Below are positions 61,310 through 64,000 of a stretch of DNA of 64,000 nucleotides, one piece after another (within the stretch, counting starts at the first letter, position 1; each line of letters starts with the position of its first letter). A program made the position numbers and the translations under genes. Below the pieces are notes generated by a model. It had not been told where the DNA came from. It ran no database searches and saw nothing but the letters and a program-made list of their open reading frames with translations. The DNA comes from Caccoplasma sp905210875 (GTDB lineage: Bacteria > Bacteroidota > Bacteroidia > Bacteroidales > UBA11471). Location of the stretch: positions 992,001 through 1,056,000 of the forward strand of contig OZ007034.1 of assembly GCA_963931635.1 (NCBI GenBank), in the 5' to 3' direction.

Positions 61310-61322
61310 CGTTCGGCGTTTT

Positions 61323-61781
61323 TTATTCGGGGGTGGCGGCAGTCGGTACGGCGTCGGCGTCGTAACGGAGCACGTCCATGATGGGAGTTTCGGTTATCGA
61401 GGCAATTTCGTAGTCGGCCATGGTGCCTTTCATGCCTTTCAGCAGATTTTCAAGGGCACTCTTGAAATCGGCCGCCTGCACCATCATGTACGAGGCGGTG
61501 CGTTTCTCCACGCCGCTTTTCTCGTCGAGCGTGATGAAGTTGACCTTGCATTTGTACCATTTGTCGCCGCTCTCGTCAAAGAAGAGTTCGCTTATCTTCA
61601 CCCGTTTGATGTTGGCGACGGTAAATTCGCCCGAGATGAAGGGACGCATCTCTTCGAGTATGCGCGACTCGGCTTCGGTGAAAGAGAGTGCGTCGACCAT
61701 ATAGGGCTCGCTCACGCTCTTTTGCAAACCGCCCTCGATTTCTTTATCATATTTAACTTTACATTCGAACCAAGAGTTCAT
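61323..61781 (-). CDS. DUF4494 protein
   Basis: The 152-residue protein begins MNSWFECKVKYDKEIEGGLQ and continues with VSEPYMVDALSFTEAESRI, both well kept in the Bacteroidetes family DUF4494. It has no signal or membrane part. Function is unknown. It follows engB after 20 bases, and this order may be kept in relatives. Confidence 0.85.
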   Translation of the reverse strand: MNSWFECKVKYDKEIEGGLQKSVSEPYMVDALSFTEAESRILEEMRPFISGEFTVANIKRVKISELFFDESGDKWYKCKVNFITLDEKSGVEKRTASYMMVQAADFKSALENLLKGMKGTMADYEIASITETPIMDVLRYDADAVPTAATPE

Positions 61782-61801
61782 TTTCTTTTCAAAGATTTAG
61801 A

Positions 61802-62446
61802 TTATATATCATTTTCTTCCGTCGGCGCATCTGTGCCCGAGGGAGAGTTTTTTAGCATTTCGTTGATGGAACCTATGTAGTCGAGCAGCTCTTCGCGACC
61901 TTTTCGGGTCTCCGACGAGGTGATGAACAGGGGAGGCAGCTCTTCCCACTCTTCGAGCAGGCGGGTCTTGTAGGCCTCGACCTTATCACGCAGCACGGTT
62001 GTTCCCAGTTTGTCGGCCTTGGTGAAGACCAGGGCAAACGGCACACCGTTTTCGCCCAGCCAAGCCATGAATTCGAGGTCGATTTTCTGCGGCTCGTGGC
62101 GGCTGTCGATGAGCACAAAAAGGCAGGTCATCGATTCCCTACCCAGAATATAGCGTTCGATGATGCGGCGAATGTTTTCACGCCCCTCCTTGCCCCGGCG
62201 GGCATAGCCGTAGCCGGGCAGGTCGACGATGTACCACGACCCGTCGATGTCGAAATGGTTGATGAGCATGGTCTTGCCCGGTGTCGATGAGGTCATGGCC
62301 AGCCCCTTGCGGCCGGTGAGCATGTTGATGAGCGACGACTTGCCAACGTTTGACCGGCCGATGAAGGCATACTCGGGCCGGTCGCCGGCCGGGCACTTGT
62401 TTACATCGGTGTTACTGATGACAAATCGGGCTTCTTTTATCTCCAT
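61802..62446 (-). CDS. engB: Ribosome biogenesis GTPase YsxC/EngB
   Basis: The 214-residue GTPase has G1 GRSNVGKS near residue 31, TPGKT, G3 DLPGYGYA near residue 75, and G4 FTKADKL near residue 143. It helps assemble the 50S subunit. I chose ATG 62446, just before EIKEARFVISNT; the frame's upstream extension crosses the promoter. First gene of the operon engB-DUF4494-yggS-DHOD-like. The last residues (SPSGTDAPTEENDI) are acidic and disordered. Confidence 0.95.
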   Translation of the reverse strand: MEIKEARFVISNTDVNKCPAGDRPEYAFIGRSNVGKSSLINMLTGRKGLAMTSSTPGKTMLINHFDIDGSWYIVDLPGYGYARRGKEGRENIRRIIERYILGRESMTCLFVLIDSRHEPQKIDLEFMAWLGENGVPFALVFTKADKLGTTVLRDKVEAYKTRLLEEWEELPPLFITSSETRKGREELLDYIGSINEMLKNSPSGTDAPTEENDI

Positions 62447-62471
62447 GAGAAGGGTTTTACAGATGACATGA

Positions 62472-62504
62472 CAAATATAAGAAGTTTCTTGATAGATAAT
62501 CAAA
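62472..62504 (-). promoter_or_regulatory. Consensus promoter of the engB operon
   Basis: On the minus strand TTTG (62501-62504), a 21-base spacer and TATATTTG (62472-62479), 25 bases before the ATG. It overlaps the fbp promoter. Confidence 0.82.
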
Positions 62505-62521
62505 AAAAAGTGCTATTTTTG
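62489..62521 (+). promoter_or_regulatory. Promoter of fbp
   Basis: TTG (62489-62491), a 22-base spacer and TATTTTTG (62514-62521), 20 bases before ATG 62542. It interlocks with the leftward engB promoter. Confidence 0.65.
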
Positions 62522-62541
62522 ACTGTCTAAACATCAATACT

Positions 62542-64000
62542 ATGGAAAAAAGGCCGCCTATCACTCCCGAGTCGGCATATAACGACTTGCGATATTTGCA
62601 GTTGTTGTCGACCAAGTTCCCGACCATCTCCGATGCGTGTACCGAGATTATCAATCTCGAAGCCATTCTCAATCTGCCCAAGGGGACGGAACATTTCCTG
62701 ACCGACCTGCACGGCGAGTATGAAGCTTTTATTCATGTGCTGAAAAATGCCTCGGGCTCTGTGCGCCGGAAGGTCGAAGAGATTTTCGGGCAGACCCTCC
62801 GCGAAAGTGAGATTAAGGAGCTTTGTACTCTGATTTACTATCCCGAGCAGAAACTGGAACTCATCAAGAAAGAGGAGTATGACATGACCGACTGGTATCG
62901 CATCACCATGCACCAGCTCATACGCGTGTGTCAGAACGTTTCGTCGAAGTACACCCGTTCCAAGGTGCGCAAGGCTCTGCCGGCCGAGTTCTCCTACATC
63001 TTGCAGGAACTCCTCCACGAGTCGCAGATCGACCCCAACAAGCAGGCCTATGTCAACGGCATCATCTCTACCATCATCTCCACCGGTCGTGCCGATGAAT
63101 GTATCTGTGCCATCTGCAACCTCATACAGCGGCTGGTCATCGATACCCTGCACATCGTGGGCGACATCTTCGACCGCGGACCCGGCGCCGAGATTATCAT
63201 GGACAAGCTCTGTGCCTATCACAACGTCGACATACAGTGGGGCAATCACGATATCTTGTGGATGGGAGCGGCCGCCGGCAACGACAGTTGTATGGCCAAC
63301 GTCATTCGCATGTCGATGCGTTACGGCAATCACGGCACCCTCGAAGACGGTTACGGCATCAACCTCGTGCCGTTGGCCACCTTTGCCATAGAACACTACA
63401 AAGACGACCCCTGCACGATTTTCCTCCCCAAGGGGCTGGGCAGTGAATTCAGCGACAAGACCCGCCGCCTTCTTGCCCAGATGCACAAAGCTATCTCCAT
63501 CATACAATTCAAACTCGAAGGGCAACTCATTCTTTCGCACCCCGATTTTGACATGAACGACCGGCTGTTGCTCGACAAAATCGACTATGCCCGCGGTGTG
63601 CTGTTGCTCGACGGGCAGGAATATCCCTTGCGCGACAAGATTTTCCCAACCGTCGACCCGGCCAATCCCTATGCCCTCACACCCGAAGAGGAAGAGCTTG
63701 TCAACCGTCTGCACGCCTCCTTTGTCAACAGCGAAAAGCTGCGCAAGCACATGCGCTGCCTCTTCTCCAACGGCAGCATGTATCTCGTGCGCAACAACAA
63801 CCTCCTCTATCACGCCTCCATACCGCTCAACGAAGACGGCTCGTTCAAGGAGGTTGTCATCGACGGCAAGAAATACAAGGGTAAGTCGCTGCTCGACAAA
63901 ATCGACCAGATGATACGGCTCGCCTATTATGGCGTAGACTCGCCCGAGAAGCAGTATGCCCTCGATTACATCTGGTATCTCTGGTGCGGAGCCGACGCAC
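62542..64000 (+). CDS. fbp: Class III fructose-1,6-bisphosphatase (partial, runs off the end)
   Basis: About 486 residues are inside the window; the usual length is near 660, so roughly a quarter is missing at the C-terminus. The protein is of the Firmicutes/Bacteroidetes class III, with a calcineurin-like two-metal site: DLHGEYEAF (Asp55, His57), GDIFDRGPG (Asp208, Asp211) and GNHDILWMG (Asn235, His236). It dephosphorylates fructose 1,6-bisphosphate in gluconeogenesis. The start MEKRPPITPESAYNDLRYL is standard. No stop occurs before base 64000. Confidence 0.95.
   Translation, partial: MEKRPPITPESAYNDLRYLQLLSTKFPTISDACTEIINLEAILNLPKGTEHFLTDLHGEYEAFIHVLKNASGSVRRKVEEIFGQTLRESEIKELCTLIYYPEQKLELIKKEEYDMTDWYRITMHQLIRVCQNVSSKYTRSKVRKALPAEFSYILQELLHESQIDPNKQAYVNGIISTIISTGRADECICAICNLIQRLVIDTLHIVGDIFDRGPGAEIIMDKLCAYHNVDIQWGNHDILWMGAAAGNDSCMANVIRMSMRYGNHGTLEDGYGINLVPLATFAIEHYKDDPCTIFLPKGLGSEFSDKTRRLLAQMHKAISIIQFKLEGQLILSHPDFDMNDRLLLDKIDYARGVLLLDGQEYPLRDKIFPTVDPANPYALTPEEEELVNRLHASFVNSEKLRKHMRCLFSNGSMYLVRNNNLLYHASIPLNEDGSFKEVVIDGKKYKGKSLLDKIDQMIRLAYYGVDSPEKQYALDYIWYLWCGADA

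Overview
The window is a stretch of a Bacteroidales chromosome, fairly GC-rich for the order. The evidence is the promoter boxes (TTTG, then 19-21 bases, then TAnnTTTG), the near absence of Shine-Dalgarno sites, a B. fragilis-type succinylornithine carbamoyltransferase, a Nudix-type AraR arabinose regulator, families such as DUF4494, DUF1573 and GH97, and an SDDDD surface-lipoprotein signal. The family could be Barnesiellaceae, but that is a guess. I see no integrase, transposase, CRISPR array, tRNA or rRNA.

Layout. 1-4.9 kb: the cysS tail, a DUF5131 protein, a WG-repeat protein, an arginase-fold protein, Hsp20, a small monooxygenase-fold protein and L-asparaginase. 5.3-9.5 kb: proA, argF' and argS (proline/arginine and translation). 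9.6-19.5 kb: a GH29 fucosidase, the DUF1573-meaB pair, a BspA-like LRR protein, a secreted DUF1593 hydrolase, a membrane-anchored MutS-like ATPase and a secreted transglutaminase-like protein. 19.6-26.6 kb: a GH43-GH97-GH43 operon divergent from a GH10 endo-xylanase, which forms a xylan/arabinoxylan group without SusC/SusD.

26.8-29.1 kb: a compact three-gene cassette with overlapping reading frames (GNAT-like, DUF3440 PP-loop/IbrA-like, ParB-like/IbrB-like), its own promoter and a strong hairpin behind it. This is the best candidate here for an undescribed system. 29.2-32.7 kb: a glucosaminidase with LysM repeats, cdd behind repeated promoter-like units, and dnaX. 32.8-39.6 kb: a tripartite RND efflux operon divergent from an AraC-family regulator. 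39.6-45.7 kb: a GH3 glycosidase and a 1054-residue coiled-coil surface lipoprotein.

46.0-55.6 kb: a seven-gene arabinose operon read leftward (galM lipoprotein, SSS symporter, araR, araD, araA, araB, tkt). It converts imported L-arabinose to xylulose 5-phosphate and passes it to the pentose phosphate pathway, which fits the xylan/arabinan hydrolases upstream. 55.9-59.5 kb: a galactose operon (galM, MFS transporter, galK). 59.6-62.4 kb: an engB-DUF4494-yggS-DHOD-like operon. Its promoter interlocks with that of a class III fructose-1,6-bisphosphatase gene, which runs off the right end.
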